Shown here piece by piece: positions 10,450 to 20,727 of a stretch of 64,000 bases of DNA. A program made the translations under genes and the position numbers. The notes beneath the pieces are model-generated. The model did not search any database. It was not told the DNA's origin and worked only from the letters and a program-made list of their open reading frames with translations. Numbering within the stretch: the stretch's first letter is position 1; the number at the start of each line of letters is the position of its first letter. Source of the DNA: Pseudopithomyces maydicus (lineage: Eukaryota > Ascomycota > Dothideomycetes > Pleosporales > Didymosphaeriaceae); the NCBI GenBank assembly GCA_026873275.1, contig JANTUC010000009.1:1054001-1118000 (forward strand), given 5' to 3'.

Positions 10450-11553
10450 GTTTTGTGACTTTGCTGTACGTTGAACTTTTGTGTATATCTGCGGAGTGGT
10501 CAAATGTTACGTCGTAGGCACTGACGAAACTGCTCAGATACGAAGTATCGAGTCCGTGGCGGTAAACAGATATTGGGAGTCTGGTATGGTAGACCAATCG
10601 TTGGCCTCGTGGCGATCAGAAAAGTTGATGACAATGTAGTTGATATACAATGTATCGATGGATGGCGGGTGTATAATTCGTAATGTTGGTTGTGGGTACA
10701 GGCAGGTATTGAGAGTCTATTATGGTAGATTTTTGGCCTTGTGACTGTCACAAAAACTGATAACAATGTATCTGGTGTACAATGTATCTATCGATGGATG
10801 GAGGGTGTATGTTTCGTGATGCTGATTGTGGGTACTGGAGCGTGGAGAAAGAGAGTAAATAGCCTCGGTGGTGTTAACTTTAAAGTACGACAGCTTGCTG
10901 CATCCGAGTAAGTGCGTTTGCTGTACGATCGGAAAAGGAAAGATGTTTATGCAAGCAGTAGGGTCCTACAATCCAGAGTTAAAAAATCAGTTTACTCGAC
11001 GTATTGGCTGTAAAGAAATCTCATTTGAACATCAAGGGGGTTTGGCCGCAGTGTTTGCGATGGGCGGGTCACCGTTGTGTGGTTATGCGTCTGTGTTATA
11101 ACCAACGGATGTGATTATTGCTATGGTTGGCGTACTTATCGTGGTTGAAGCCTTTCAGGCACATCCAACCTGGTTATGACTGTGGAAGTGAAATTTCCTT
11201 ATCACCACACCACACTATTGATAAACAACACTAACTTGAAAAGTTCCCTAAGGTTATGTGCTAACAGTTGAGGCTCGTGCACACTTACTGCAGCGCTTAT
11301 AAGTTCTTTGGGTCCGATCACATATGCTTCCCTACCCTTTGCTCCTTCCACTTTCAACCTTCCGGCTCTGATCAAGCCGTGGCCCGCATACGTTTGAGAG
11401 ACTATTCAGGAATTACTATAAGAATAAACAACCCTCGAGATCAAAGTATTAAGGAGAGGCTCGTGGAAGAAGAGCACACAGGTAAGCCTCGAGCTCGTCA
11501 TAGAAAACGACCTATCTTGTAGTATTAATACCGAACAGGAGAACAAATTCAGC
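10450..11553. other. Intergenic region between two divergent unknown genes
   Basis: About 1.1 kb between divergent starts. It contains an imperfect 136-bp tandem duplication (10571-10842) and, at its right end, a probable 5'-UTR intron of the downstream gene (GTAAGC at 11482 to ACAG at 11538). No convincing coding sequence. Confidence 0.5.
10571..10842 (+). repeat. Imperfect 136-bp tandem duplication
   Basis: Copy 1 is 10571-10706 and copy 2 is 10707-10842. Shared blocks in order are TATTG(G/A)GAGTCT, TATGGTAGA, TTGGCCT(C/T)GTG, ACAATGTA, (T/G)GTACAATGTATC-like, GATGGATGG(C/A)GGGTGTAT, TTCGT(A/G)ATG(T/C)TG and TTGTGGGTAC. The copies differ by point changes and small indels, so the duplication is not recent. 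Confidence 0.8.
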
Positions 11554-13383
11554 ATGGAGGCGAATACAATTGGTCATGAGACCATGAACACAGAGTCCTG
11601 GCGCACAGTGGAAGCTAGCACTGCCGTCCTCCCATTGTCTCTTGAGTCTCCTCCTGTCAACTCTTCGAACAACCTCGCTGCTACCATGTCTAACAACAAC
11701 GCAGCTAATAAACAGATCTATCCTGTGGCTAAATCCAAGATGATGGAGAAATTTGACAATGTCAATATTGTGGATTCGCTATCCCGTACATCGACACCCG
11801 TATCCATGGTCTCGGTCGACTTCCGCTCTCCCACTCCCATGATTAGTTTAACGGAACAGCCGCCATTAAATGTCGACAACGATTTTTGGAACAACGCATT
11901 GTCTTTTGGGCTCGCAGATTTATTCGATCAATCTTCAGCCCATGACGTTCTACCTGATCAGTTGACTGCAGTGAACGAGGATGTTCCAACCCAAGAAGAG
12001 CCTCCGACAGAAGACCTTGTTCATGCGCTGGCAGTACCACTTGTAGGCTCTTCGGTTAAGAAGGTTGTGGCTTGTGTCGGTAGTAATTCCCATCAGTCAA
12101 AGCAGTCTGTCCGCGACCTCTCCAACCAGGAGTCTGTCGTCATGGAGATGGGAATTCCAGAACGTGGATCATTCCCGGCGGTTGTATCATCTGCGGGCAC
12201 AGAGCCTCTGAATAACCACACGTTCACTCGTCATGGTGAAGCTACAGCCATTGAATCACAGGTAGAAAAATCTCAGGGCTTCCATGGAATGAGCTCGCCT
12301 AGAACACCCAAGACGCAGTCCGAGGATGGGAATAAGACGCGTATCGCCCTGGGATCGGCTCCAAAACTACAAACTCCTATTGCGGTATCTCCCATGCCAT
12401 CGGTTGCACGAATCCAGACCCAAGCTGAGATCAATTCGCGGCGCCGATCAAAGACAGAAGCAGTTCCTCCCCGTAGTAACTTCATGGTTGATATTGCACC
12501 GAACAATCTGTTCGATTTTGAGTTGGGCTCTGGGACTTTGAAAGCAGCCAAAGAGGACGAGGATTTGGCTGCTCTTATCCGCGAAGAGTACGAAGATGTG
12601 TCCAACGATGTGTTATACCACCATATGGCGCATTGTCATGAGGGTGACAAGGCAAACCTGCCCTCTTATCAATACCCTGGTACATATGAAGCTGCCAAGC
12701 ACGATACGTACGAGGCAGCCAAAAATATAGGCTCGGCTGCAATGACTTTCACTAAGGCTTTTGTATCTTCTGGGATAGGTAAGGCTGCATGGTCGGCTGG
12801 AGCACTTTCCTTGGATGTCGGACGTCGCGCTGGGAAGCATATGACGACACAGGCAATCATCAAATCAGGCTACAAGGATTCGCTTCCTACCGCAATCCAG
12901 TCGTGGGCAGATGCCAATGAGGAAAAGCGCCGCTGGAAGGCAGAGGTGAAGAAGCGTGAGTACGAAACCGCAGGCCAATCGCAAACCCGCTCCAAGTTTG
13001 GCAATCCCTTCGCCTTCATCAAGGCCTCTTCGAAGAAAGACACAAATACTCAATTTACGAAAGACCTCAGTGATGAACGGTCTACGGGGAACAGCACGAA
13101 ACAATTCTTCGCTAATAACGCGAACGTTCTTGACAGCATCGTCGAGGACGAATGGAACTCTGACAGGTATGACCTTGATGGCTTTGAAGAGTCTACAACA
13201 TTATCACCAGTCCATAGTGCAGCGCCCATGAGCAACCGCACATATAAATCGCCCTACTTGTCCACCATGGGCGAAGCTACGATGGGCTCTACCGCTAGTG
13301 TTGCCAAAGTAGGTGATCAAGATACGTCTACCAATAGTGGTGTGCACGGTCAATACGGCAACTATACGGTAGGCCCACAATAA
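11554..13383 (+). CDS. Hypothetical protein, 609 aa, disordered N-terminus
   Basis: A single-exon coding region, probably preceded by a 57-bp intron in the 5' UTR (11482-11538). No family recognised. Residues 1-320 are Ser/Thr/Pro-rich and look disordered. Residues about 330-360 carry an acidic segment (EDEDLAALIREEYEDV). Near residues 375-390 there is a short repeat, TYEAAKHD then TYEAAKNI. It is followed by a Gly/Ala/Ser-rich amphipathic stretch (SAAMTFTKAFVSSGIGKAAW, AGALSLDVGRRAGKHM) that could associate with membranes or pack as helices, and then a charged KRRWKAEVKKREYE helix. The C-terminal 150 residues are again low complexity. It is not obviously membrane-spanning. I cannot assign a function. 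Confidence 0.75.
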   Translation: MEANTIGHETMNTESWRTVEASTAVLPLSLESPPVNSSNNLAATMSNNNAANKQIYPVAKSKMMEKFDNVNIVDSLSRTSTPVSMVSVDFRSPTPMISLTEQPPLNVDNDFWNNALSFGLADLFDQSSAHDVLPDQLTAVNEDVPTQEEPPTEDLVHALAVPLVGSSVKKVVACVGSNSHQSKQSVRDLSNQESVVMEMGIPERGSFPAVVSSAGTEPLNNHTFTRHGEATAIESQVEKSQGFHGMSSPRTPKTQSEDGNKTRIALGSAPKLQTPIAVSPMPSVARIQTQAEINSRRRSKTEAVPPRSNFMVDIAPNNLFDFELGSGTLKAAKEDEDLAALIREEYEDVSNDVLYHHMAHCHEGDKANLPSYQYPGTYEAAKHDTYEAAKNIGSAAMTFTKAFVSSGIGKAAWSAGALSLDVGRRAGKHMTTQAIIKSGYKDSLPTAIQSWADANEEKRRWKAEVKKREYETAGQSQTRSKFGNPFAFIKASSKKDTNTQFTKDLSDERSTGNSTKQFFANNANVLDSIVEDEWNSDRYDLDGFEESTTLSPVHSAAPMSNRTYKSPYLSTMGEATMGSTASVAKVGDQDTSTNSGVHGQYGNYTVGPQ

Positions 13384-13961
13384 GCTGGCCTACGCCGATT
13401 GGAAAGTTTGAATTTTGTCACAAGCATGAAACCTGTAGAACAAGAATTAGCTCTACGTCGGCCGCTGATTTGAAGCAGGTTTGTGTTTAGATAAGGTATT
13501 GTGGAGGGAATCCGAGGCCTGGTTACTTTGTTAACAAGGCTGCTTAACATTTTCGTAGCAGCACGGCTTATGTTCTTTGTGTTTCTCTCATCACACCAAC
13601 CTACTATCTGGGTAGGAATTGTTGTCTTTTGTGGCAAACGCTGGAATGTAGATTAGTATAGGGATTGACGAGTATCACCAGTGTTTGCACCAGTTGCTTC
13701 AGGTGTATAAATACGGTGTTGTATAGTAGAAGATCGATATCACAAGTGTTATAAAAGAGTTGCTTTATGTTCTAATTTCTACCACCGCATGTTTAGGATC
13801 GATTATGCTGACAATGCAGGATTCCTTCGAATTCTCTATTGATGAATGATGTCAGAAATTACATTGAAATAAGTCGTTTCTCCTAATAAAATTTCTCTAC
13901 AGCTTCATGCCAACTCTTCCTGCGTCCACTACCTGACCATCTAGCATGTTTCTCCATTCCT
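13384..13961. other. Convergent intergenic region
   Basis: 578 bp of AT-richer DNA between two convergent stop codons. It contains the likely 3' UTRs. No other gene or repeat recognised. Confidence 0.5.
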
Positions 13962-15110
13962 TCATGGGTCGATGTAATGTCTGAAAATCTTCACCATTTT
14001 TCTCGTAACTCCGGAGCCATTCTGGGTACCTCGCATCGTAATAGTGTCCGATCTTCCCCCTCTCAACAAGGTCTCACCCAAGGCGAGCGCATCCTGTATG
14101 GCTGCATTTGCTGCAGTACCTGCATGATTACTCCAGTCATGCACTGCATCGCCAATGAAAACTACCTTTTCCTCGGTCAATTTTTCCAACAAATCTTGTT
14201 TCGGTATGAGTAAGCTGATCAACTGATGATGAATGGTGGGATCTCGTCGGATAGGAATATCACCGTGGATGGTCTTGAATGGCTCCATAAGATGCTTGGG
14301 CAACGTCTCGATTTCCTTCCACAACGCTTCTGCCACGCGAAACTTGTCAAATGAACGATCTGCAAAGGCTATGAACAGTGGATCTTGATCGCCTCTTCGC
14401 CTTCTTGAGTACCCCCAGGATACATCGACGTACCCAGAGACCGGATCCCAGCTAGCATCGTAAATTGTACAAGCAAGTATCATCTGCTCTCCAAACCCTG
14501 GATACACTGCAAACCCTCCCATTTCGGGGTTAATTTTCTCGTTCCAATCGTCCAGCGAAAAGCGACATGAGCCATTTATCATGACACCATCCCAATCCTG
14601 AGGAACACATTGCGGGAGTAGTCTCTCCCGAATCGAAGAGTGAACCCCGTCGGCTGCAACCAAGATATCACCTTTGACTCTCAATCCGTTCTCAAATAAG
14701 ATTTCCACCCCATCTGAAGTGGAAGCGAATGACTGTAGTTTGTGCCCATACTCCACGTTGACTTCTCCCACGATCGTTTCTCTCAAGCGTTCCCTGTTCG
14801 TACGAAAATCTTGCGTCGCATATCCTGCTTTGAAGGACCCGGCACCAAATTTCTCACCGGTGGTAATGTTGACCAAGAAAGGGCTGACCAGACCTTGCTT
14901 GCGGTCGACAGCGACACGCGTGCGGAAGTCCTGCTCCTCTAGACCCAGCAACGGAAGAAGCTTCTTACACGTATTCTCACGAAGGGTCAGGCCGAAGCCC
15001 TGAGTCTTGTACCTGGTCTGCTGCTCAAAGATGCGGAAAGGTATGCCATTGTCCTTCAGGTATCGTGCCAGGGTAACCCCGGCCACACCAGCGCCGACGA
15101 TGAGGATCAT
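13962..15110 (-). CDS. FAD-dependent monooxygenase (salicylate hydroxylase/zeaxanthin epoxidase-like, 382 aa)
   Basis: An intronless group-A flavoprotein monooxygenase, predicted to hydroxylate or epoxidise a small (often aromatic) substrate using NAD(P)H and O2. The N-terminus is the Rossmann FAD-binding motif GAGVAG (residues 6-11). The DG motif appears in the middle (VAADGVHSSIRERLL), and the GD motif with flavin contacts near the end (FIGDAVHDWSNHAGTAANAAIQDA). The GD motif is slightly unusual: the common GDAAHxxxPxxGQG has become GDAVHDWSNHAGTA, a variant seen in fungal secondary-metabolite-type FMOs. There are no biosynthetic neighbours, so its substrate cannot be inferred from context. 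The length is normal and the frame intact. The first ATG coincides with the start of the FAD fold. Confidence 0.88.
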   Translation of the reverse strand: MILIVGAGVAGVTLARYLKDNGIPFRIFEQQTRYKTQGFGLTLRENTCKKLLPLLGLEEQDFRTRVAVDRKQGLVSPFLVNITTGEKFGAGSFKAGYATQDFRTNRERLRETIVGEVNVEYGHKLQSFASTSDGVEILFENGLRVKGDILVAADGVHSSIRERLLPQCVPQDWDGVMINGSCRFSLDDWNEKINPEMGGFAVYPGFGEQMILACTIYDASWDPVSGYVDVSWGYSRRRRGDQDPLFIAFADRSFDKFRVAEALWKEIETLPKHLMEPFKTIHGDIPIRRDPTIHHQLISLLIPKQDLLEKLTEEKVVFIGDAVHDWSNHAGTAANAAIQDALALGETLLRGGRSDTITMRGTQNGSGVTRKMVKIFRHYIDP

Positions 15111-15669
15111 GGTTAAAATTGGGGAATTTCAAAGAGATGGGTAGGATATCAGAGTGAGAATACAAGATAGCGATATCGGAAAAAAGATTCTTGATGGCAA
15201 TATGGACATTATAATGCTGGCTGCAGGGCGTACTGGGCGTACTGGTACCAGTGATGGATGCCACGTTATCCCGACGCATATTGTTAGCTCTTAGTCAGAA
15301 CAGTGGAAGAACATTCGGTCTCGCAACACACTGGGCTGATCTAGCACGCCCGATCCTGTGTATTCGGGTCAGCACCGTTATTGCTTACATTCCTCAATTT
15401 CTCAAAAACCTGGGCCCTGCCTCTTGATGGAAGTGCGAAATGTAGGCATGGTCCAATCATGGTTAGGGGACAGTCAGGGATTTGAAAAGAATTAGCAAGA
15501 CAGAAAACGGCTCAGAAAATCGTCCCTTAGAGTCCTACAACGCTATGGATTCATGTAGGTATATGAGGCACTGAAACTAAACAGCCATCCTTATCGCTAG
15601 TGTCGTCGGCACTTGCATGGCACCAATGGTTGTGATTTGTGTCTCGGTACAGTCCGGAGGACACTTGCA
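15111..15669. other. Intergenic region
   Basis: 559 bp upstream of the monooxygenase and downstream of LNP1, both on the minus strand. It holds the monooxygenase promoter and the LNP1 3' UTR. No gene seen. Confidence 0.45.
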
Positions 15670-16609
15670 CTATTTTTTCCCTCTCGCTTTGCTTTTGCTT
15701 CTGGTCGTACGCTCCCTAATAGGCGCTTCGGCAGTGATTGACTCGTCCACAACATCTACTCCCGAGCCCTCATCTCCGGCATCAGCTTCGATTCCCATGT
15801 CACCGGAGTCGATGCCGCCATGGGTACCGCCAAGCTCTTCGTCCCGAGCCTTGCGCTCTTCTTCCCATCCTTGAACAAGCTTAGAGACGGCGACCTCTTC
15901 GACCTTCTCCTTGCCGTTCCAGGCACGGCATTCTCCGCATCGCCAGCGGCCAACATCTTCAAGAGTGCGGGCGCCAGGTGGTGCTTGTCCGTTCACGAGG
16001 CGACATTCAGAGCAGACAAGAGCCAGGCGGTTTTTCGCTTGAGTCTCATCCTCGCCAAGCAGGGCATCCATGATGCGGTCGTACCAGTGGGTTTGGGTAA
16101 AGGTGGGTGCAGGTGCAGACGAGTATTGCTTGGTGAGTTCAGTAGCGGTAAAGGCATTGGGTGCGAACTCGGCGCCTGGAGCGTCGGGTAGGGGTGGAGG
16201 AGGTGAAGCAGGAGGATGCTGGGATGGAGCAGCTGCGGGTGCAGGCGCGTGCGGCGCACCTGGGCGCTGGCTGGGTGGGCGCTGTATGTTCGCAGTCGGC
16301 GGCGGGGCGATACCTGTCCGCGGCGCTGGTGGGGCAGGGGGCTTTTGGGGGTCTTGTTGTTTCTTGCCTGGCGGGGACGAGGCGGGGTTCTTCGGTTTTG
16401 GCTGGCTGCCATACTTCTCGAGCAGCTGCTGGGTGGAGTTGTATTTGGTGGACTCCTTCAGGCGTTCGATGGTGCCGTCGCGTTCTTTGGAGAGAGTCTT
16501 GATGTAGGCATCGGTGCTGGAGATGCGCCAGTCGTAGAGGCGGGTGGTGGTGGTGCGAACCATGTAGATGCTGGGAGCAGTCAGCGGCGGCGCACGCACA
16601 GGATGCTGG

Positions 16610-16644
<35 letters not shown>

Positions 16645-16972
16645 CATACAGCAGAGGCCCGCCCGCAACGGCAGTGTACTCGGTGCGGCCCCAGTTCTTG
16701 TATCCGACGACCAGCGACCAGAACAGAGCGGCGAAAATGTATGCGAATCCAGCCCAGAGGGTCCACATGACGCGAACACGGCGGGAGCGCTGCCGCATGG
16801 CATCATTGCGGGCGGCAGCGCGTTGGATCTTGCCCGTCAGGGTCGAGAGGGTCTTTTCGAAGTAGGCGGCGTCCTCGCTGGACTGTGGGCTGGTTAGCGG
16901 AACTCGGGGCTGCTGGGTGCTGCTGGGTGCTGCAGTCGGCATGCGCACCTTGAAGGGCCAGAACGAAACCAT
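15670..16972 (-). CDS. LNP1: Lunapark-type ER junction protein (385 aa, three exons)
   Basis: Exons 16972-16949 (8 codons), 16882-16650 and 16570-15670. The product stabilises three-way junctions of tubular endoplasmic reticulum. Family features in order: MVSFWPFK start, a coiled segment (SSEDAAYFEKTLSTL), two closely spaced hydrophobic helices (VMWTLWAGFAYIFAALF and the AGGPLLIYMV region split by intron 2), a coiled coil (RDGTIERLKESTKYNSTQQLL), a long Pro/Ala-rich disordered linker, and the C-terminal zinc ribbon CSEC ... CGEC. Intron 1 (66 bp, branch GCTAAC, CCCACAG) contains no stop and is a multiple of three, so readthrough would be silent in frame. The splice is chosen because it restores the family start. 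Intron 2 (79 bp) carries a CT dinucleotide repeat. Confidence 0.9.
16613..16643 (+). repeat. (GA)n microsatellite in LNP1 intron 2
   Basis: About 14-15 GA dinucleotides in a row on the plus strand (CT on the gene's strand). It lies just inside the 5' half of the 79-bp second intron of LNP1, between donor GTATGC and acceptor CTCCCAG. Confidence 0.9.
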
Positions 16973-17294
16973 GGTGATGTGCGGGAGATGGGTCAGCGCA
17001 CCGGAGGCGCCAGAGTGAGCTCAAGGGCACCTTGACATGGTCGCGCGGCGCGAGGATGGGCAGGGAAGAGAGGGAGGGGGAGAGAATGCGTGTCTTGCGA
17101 CGTCACAAACAGCCAGCCGTGGAGGAGCCGTGGAGCCGTGGCGTGGAGAGCTGCTCGCTCGCTGGCGGCTGACTGGCGGCTGCAGGGACCGCATTTATCT
17201 GATCCCTGCCGGTCAAGTTTGGCCTCGGCGAACTTTTGTCGTCTACTTTGTGCCTTGTCGCCATCAATCGACCATTCCACCCCTCGCACCGGAC
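16973..17294. promoter_or_regulatory. Divergent LNP1-MZM1 promoter region
   Basis: 322 bp between two divergent start codons. GC-rich on the LNP1 side, with GTGGAGGAGCCGTGGAGCCGTGGCGTGGAGAG direct repeats at about 17108-17150. No TATA box is obvious. Confidence 0.5.
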
Positions 17295-17747
17295 ATGTCG
17301 CTCGAGATGGCCCTTGCAGCTTACAGAAACCTCTTGCGGTCGGCGCACATTGCCTTCCGAGGTGCGCGCACCCCCTCCCCCTGCTAACCGGCCCGTCTGG
17401 GAGCTCACGCCTTTTGCTAGGAGACACGCGAATGCTCTCCGCCGCCCGCCTCGAAGCGCGCAAGCACTTCGAATCCAACCGGGGACTGGCCACCGACAGC
17501 GATGAGTACACGAAACAAGTCACGCATGCACACGAGGTTGCAAAGTTTCTGAGGGAGAACGTGGTCCAAGGCCAGGCCACAGGTGCCGATGCCAACTACA
17601 GTACGTCTTCGAGTCGCCGTGCCTCGCAGTCGCTAATCCCGTCCACCAGGGCTCAATATCCACGAACATACCGAGCGCGGAAACAATGAGGATATCAAAA
17701 AAGGAAACGGAAATACACTAGCAGGAACCAAATGCTGCTCGGCCTGA
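17295..17747 (+). CDS. MZM1: MZM1/LYRM7-type complex III assembly factor (114 aa, three exons)
   Basis: Exons 17295-17361, 17421-17600 and 17650-17747. A mitochondrial-matrix LYR protein that holds the Rieske subunit (Rip1) before its insertion into complex III. The LYR-type motif is AYRNLLR at residues 9-15, followed by the conserved phenylalanine region IAFRGD. The middle has FLRENVVQG, matching the family FLRRN(L/V)VQG block, and the last exon supplies YRLNIHEHTERGNNEDIKKG. All three pieces are in different frames, so splicing is needed; phases agree exactly. Introns are 59 and 49 bp with GCTAAC and GCTAAT branch sites. It is convergent with SLT11, with 87 bp between stops. Length is close to yeast Mzm1 (123 aa). 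Confidence 0.9.
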
Positions 17748-17834
17748 GATTTGCCCGTCCAATACAAACTGTGATACCCTTCCTTTTCCCTCACCGAGAA
17801 CGCCGTCCAATGCAATACAGTACAATACACACAT

Positions 17835-19023
17835 TCAGTTGCCAGCCAGGCTGGCATAGTTGACCTCGTCATCTGCCCCAGGCGGCGGAGCAATCGCAGC
17901 CAGACTGTCAACGCTGCCGTCGGGGGCCGCCTCAATGGCAGCTTGCGCCCGCCTGGCAATCCCGCCCGCCTGTCTGCCTTCTTTTGCGTACATCATGCGA
18001 ACATTCTGATCGAGACTGTCCAACTGCTTCGGCTTGCCCCACGTCACTTTCATCGGACAGCCTTTGATAACCACCTTGCCCTTGAGCGCCTCTGCTGCGC
18101 TTTCTGCATCTTTCCTTTTCACGTAGTTTATGTATGCACAATGTGCCCGGTGTGAACATACCACGGAACGAAGTTGCCCGTACTGGGCGAAGTGCGTTTG
18201 TATCTCGTGCTGGGGTAAGTCGTCCTCGACACCCGTAACGAACAGTGACGCGACATTGGGGTCCTTTGGCGGCAGCCAGTCGTCGGGACTCGGCGCTGCT
18301 GGCACTCCTCCTCCCAGCCGTCCACCACGCCCAGGTCGCGTGCCACCACGGCCGTTGATTGGGCCCCTGGTGTCCCTTGTTCGTATGGGTCCGGGAGCGT
18401 GTCCGACGGCAGAGCTGGTCTCTCCATCTCCCCTGGGCGCAGGAAGTGCCTTTTGCGTTCCTTCGTTTCCCTCGGCCTCCATGCGCCGCTGCTTTTTGTA
18501 AAAGGGTTCGCTCTGTGCCAGGCGCTTCAAAAGCTCGCGCGCCTTCTCGTCCGTCTTCTCGTAGGCCTCGACTGCTCCTCGACCCTCCTCGATCTCTTTT
18601 TCGTGCTCCTGTGCGTAGTACTGTCTGTTGATGTCGCTCTGCGGACCAGGAGCGACCATCTTCAGGGCCGCATCGCGAACGGTGATGGGCAGACCGAACG
18701 ATAGATCCAGCATGCAGCATTGACAGCAGTTCTTCAACCGCGCGCATGTCAGACAGATGTTGGTACGCTTCTGGCGTGAGGTACGATCTGCTTTCCATCG
18801 GAAGATTGTGAAAGGACGCGTGCATATTTTGCATTCCTGGGCACGAGTGTTAGCTGGGATCCAGCTGTGGCACACGGACGAGATGGACACTTACAGCACC
18901 ATAGTCCTCCTTGAGCATCTGCACGTAGGGGTTGTCCGGCAGACAGCGCTCGCACACGGACGGAAAATCTGTCGTCTCCCAACCCGAGCGGTTCAGGTCT
19001 TGCTTGATTTGCCCGGTGGCCAT
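17835..19023 (-). CDS. SLT11: SLT11/ECM2 (Cwf5, RBM22) spliceosomal factor (376 aa, two exons)
   Basis: Exon 1 is 19023-18895 (43 codons) and exon 2 is 18836-17835, with a 58-bp intron (donor GTAAGT, branch GCTAAC). The protein belongs to the Prp19-associated complex and contacts U6 snRNA and the U2/U6 helix in the active spliceosome. The N-terminus is the characteristic Torus/zinc region: SVCERCLP, then ECKICTRPFTIFRWK, then NICLTCARLKNCCQCCMLDL. A central acidic/charged linker and Gly/Arg-rich spacer (GRGGTRPGRGGRLGGG) precede an RRM (SLFVTGVEDDLPQHEI ... HCAYINYVKRKDAE). Start: the ATG at 19023 gives the family-typical QIKQDLNRSGWE beginning. The frame is open further upstream without a better start. 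Confidence 0.92.
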
Positions 19024-19477
19024 GGCGGAGCGGAGAGCGCGGACGTGCGCTGTTTCGAGCAGTCGTACGTTGTCTACAGAGGAAGGCGGCGGGTTCTCGG
19101 TCCCAGCGGGCGACTCGTCGTGGTGGTGGCGGGGCGCAGCAGCGGTTTGTCGCGCATGTGAGGGCGTTCGACGGGCGAGGCGAGGTGACGAAGCGGAGCA
19201 AGCCAAGCTGGTGGCGGAATTTGGTAGCGTCAAAAGCGTATGCCGCGTATTATGCAACCCTGTCATGTCCAGCCAATCACATCGCCCTGAGTCCGAACAG
19301 CATATTAGCATATTTGACCGACTCTTTCTCCTTTGCGACTCCTTTGCGACTCCTTACTTAAGAGGGCTGCGTTCTGCTCTATCTTCACTGCTCCACTACT
19401 TCACAGGCAAACTGTCCTTTTCGACTTCGTTGCACCTCGCCTTCAATTCTTCTTCTCACCCGTCCCACTCTCCCACA
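19024..19477. promoter_or_regulatory. Divergent SLT11-ERG6 promoter region
   Basis: 454 bp between divergent starts. A CCAATCA box (HAP-complex type) lies at 19273-19279, about 200 bp before the ERG6 ATG. A strongly pyrimidine-rich leader with CTTTGCGACTC direct repeats (about 19331-19352) lies closer to it. I did not find a clear sterol-response element. Confidence 0.45.
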
Positions 19478-20727
19478 ATGGCTCCCACTGCCCTCGAACA
19501 GGAGAACCACACCCGCGATGCCGAATTCAACAAGGCCATGCACGGGACCTCTTCCCAGGTCAAAGGTGGCATGTCTGCCATGCTGAAGAAAGACAGGGCT
19601 GCACAGCAAGCCGCCGTGGACGAGTACTTCAAGCACTGGGACAACAAAGCCGCCGCAGACGAGACCGAGGAGACACGCAAGGTAAGAAAGGTCCACGCCC
19701 AACCGCAGCCGTTATTTTTCTAACCTCTGCCAGGCTCGTCGTGACGAGTATGCCACCCTCACAAGACACTACTACAACCTCGCCACCGACCTGTACGAGT
19801 ATGGGTGGGGGCAAAGTTTCCACTTCTGCCGCTTTGCCTACGGCGAGGACTTCTACCGAGCCATTGCCCGCCACGAGCACTATCTCGCTCACAAGATGGG
19901 TTTGAACGACAACATGCGAGTGCTCGACGTGGGCTGCGGTGTTGGAGGACCCGCCAGAGAGATCGTCAAGTTCTCCGGCGTCAACGTCGTTGGCCTGAAC
20001 AACAACGATTACCAGATTGAACGCGCAACACGATATGCCGAGAAGGAGGGTCTCTCTCACAAGCTCAAGTTCACCAAAGGCGACTTCATGGTATGTGCTA
20101 ATCCCTTGTTCCGTGGGAGCGGACCGGAGCTGACTGCCGCTCCAGCAAATGTCGTTCCCCGACAACTCGTTCGACGCCGTGTACGCCATCGAGGCCACCG
20201 TGCACGCGCCGTCTCTCGAGGGTATCTACAGCGAGATTTTCCGCGTGCTCAAGCCCGGAGGTGTCTTCGGTGTGTACGAGTGGCTCATGACGGACAAGTA
20301 CGACAACGACAACCCTGAGCACCGAGAGATTCGTCTTGGTATTGAGATTGGTGATGGTATCTCCAACATGGAGAAAGTGGACGTAGCGCTCAAGGCCATG
20401 AAGGCAGCTGGTTTCGAACTAGAGCACCACGAAGATCTGGCAGACCGCGACGAGGACCCTGCTCCGTGGTACTGGCCGCTTTCGGGCCAGCTCAAGTACA
20501 TCCAGACGCTGGGCGACGTGCCCACCATCCTGCGGATGACCAAGATTGGCCGTGGCTTCGTCCACAGGTTCGTGGGCGCTCTCGAGACCATCGGCATCGC
20601 GCCGAAGGGAACGCAGAAGACTGCCGACAGTCTTGCGCTCGCGGCCGACTGCCTGGTTGCAGGTGGAAAGCAGAAGCTCTTCACGCCCATGTATCTCATG
20701 GTTGGCCGCAAGCCCGCCAACGCATAG
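19478..20727 (+). CDS. ERG6: ERG6 sterol 24-C-methyltransferase (380 aa, three exons)
   Basis: Exons 19478-19681, 19734-20090 and 20146-20727; introns are 52 and 55 bp. The enzyme transfers a methyl group from S-adenosylmethionine to C24 of the sterol side chain in ergosterol biosynthesis. The sterol-contact region (YEYGWGQSFHFCRF) precedes the SAM-binding motif LDVGCGVGGPAREI. The acidic and post-II motifs follow (AIEATVHAP, VLKPGGVFGVYEW). Yeast Erg6 is 383 aa, so it is full length. One difference from many relatives is Gln and Cys in the sterol-binding stretch (commonly GSSFHFSRF). A CCAAT box lies about 200 bp upstream. Joined frames have matching phases throughout, so the model is firm. 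Confidence 0.95.

Noticed and set aside
16139..16972. A single long minus-strand frame covering LNP1 exons 1-2
   Set aside because: It reads through both introns (including the CT repeat), giving a non-conserved end; the spliced model restores Lunapark throughout.
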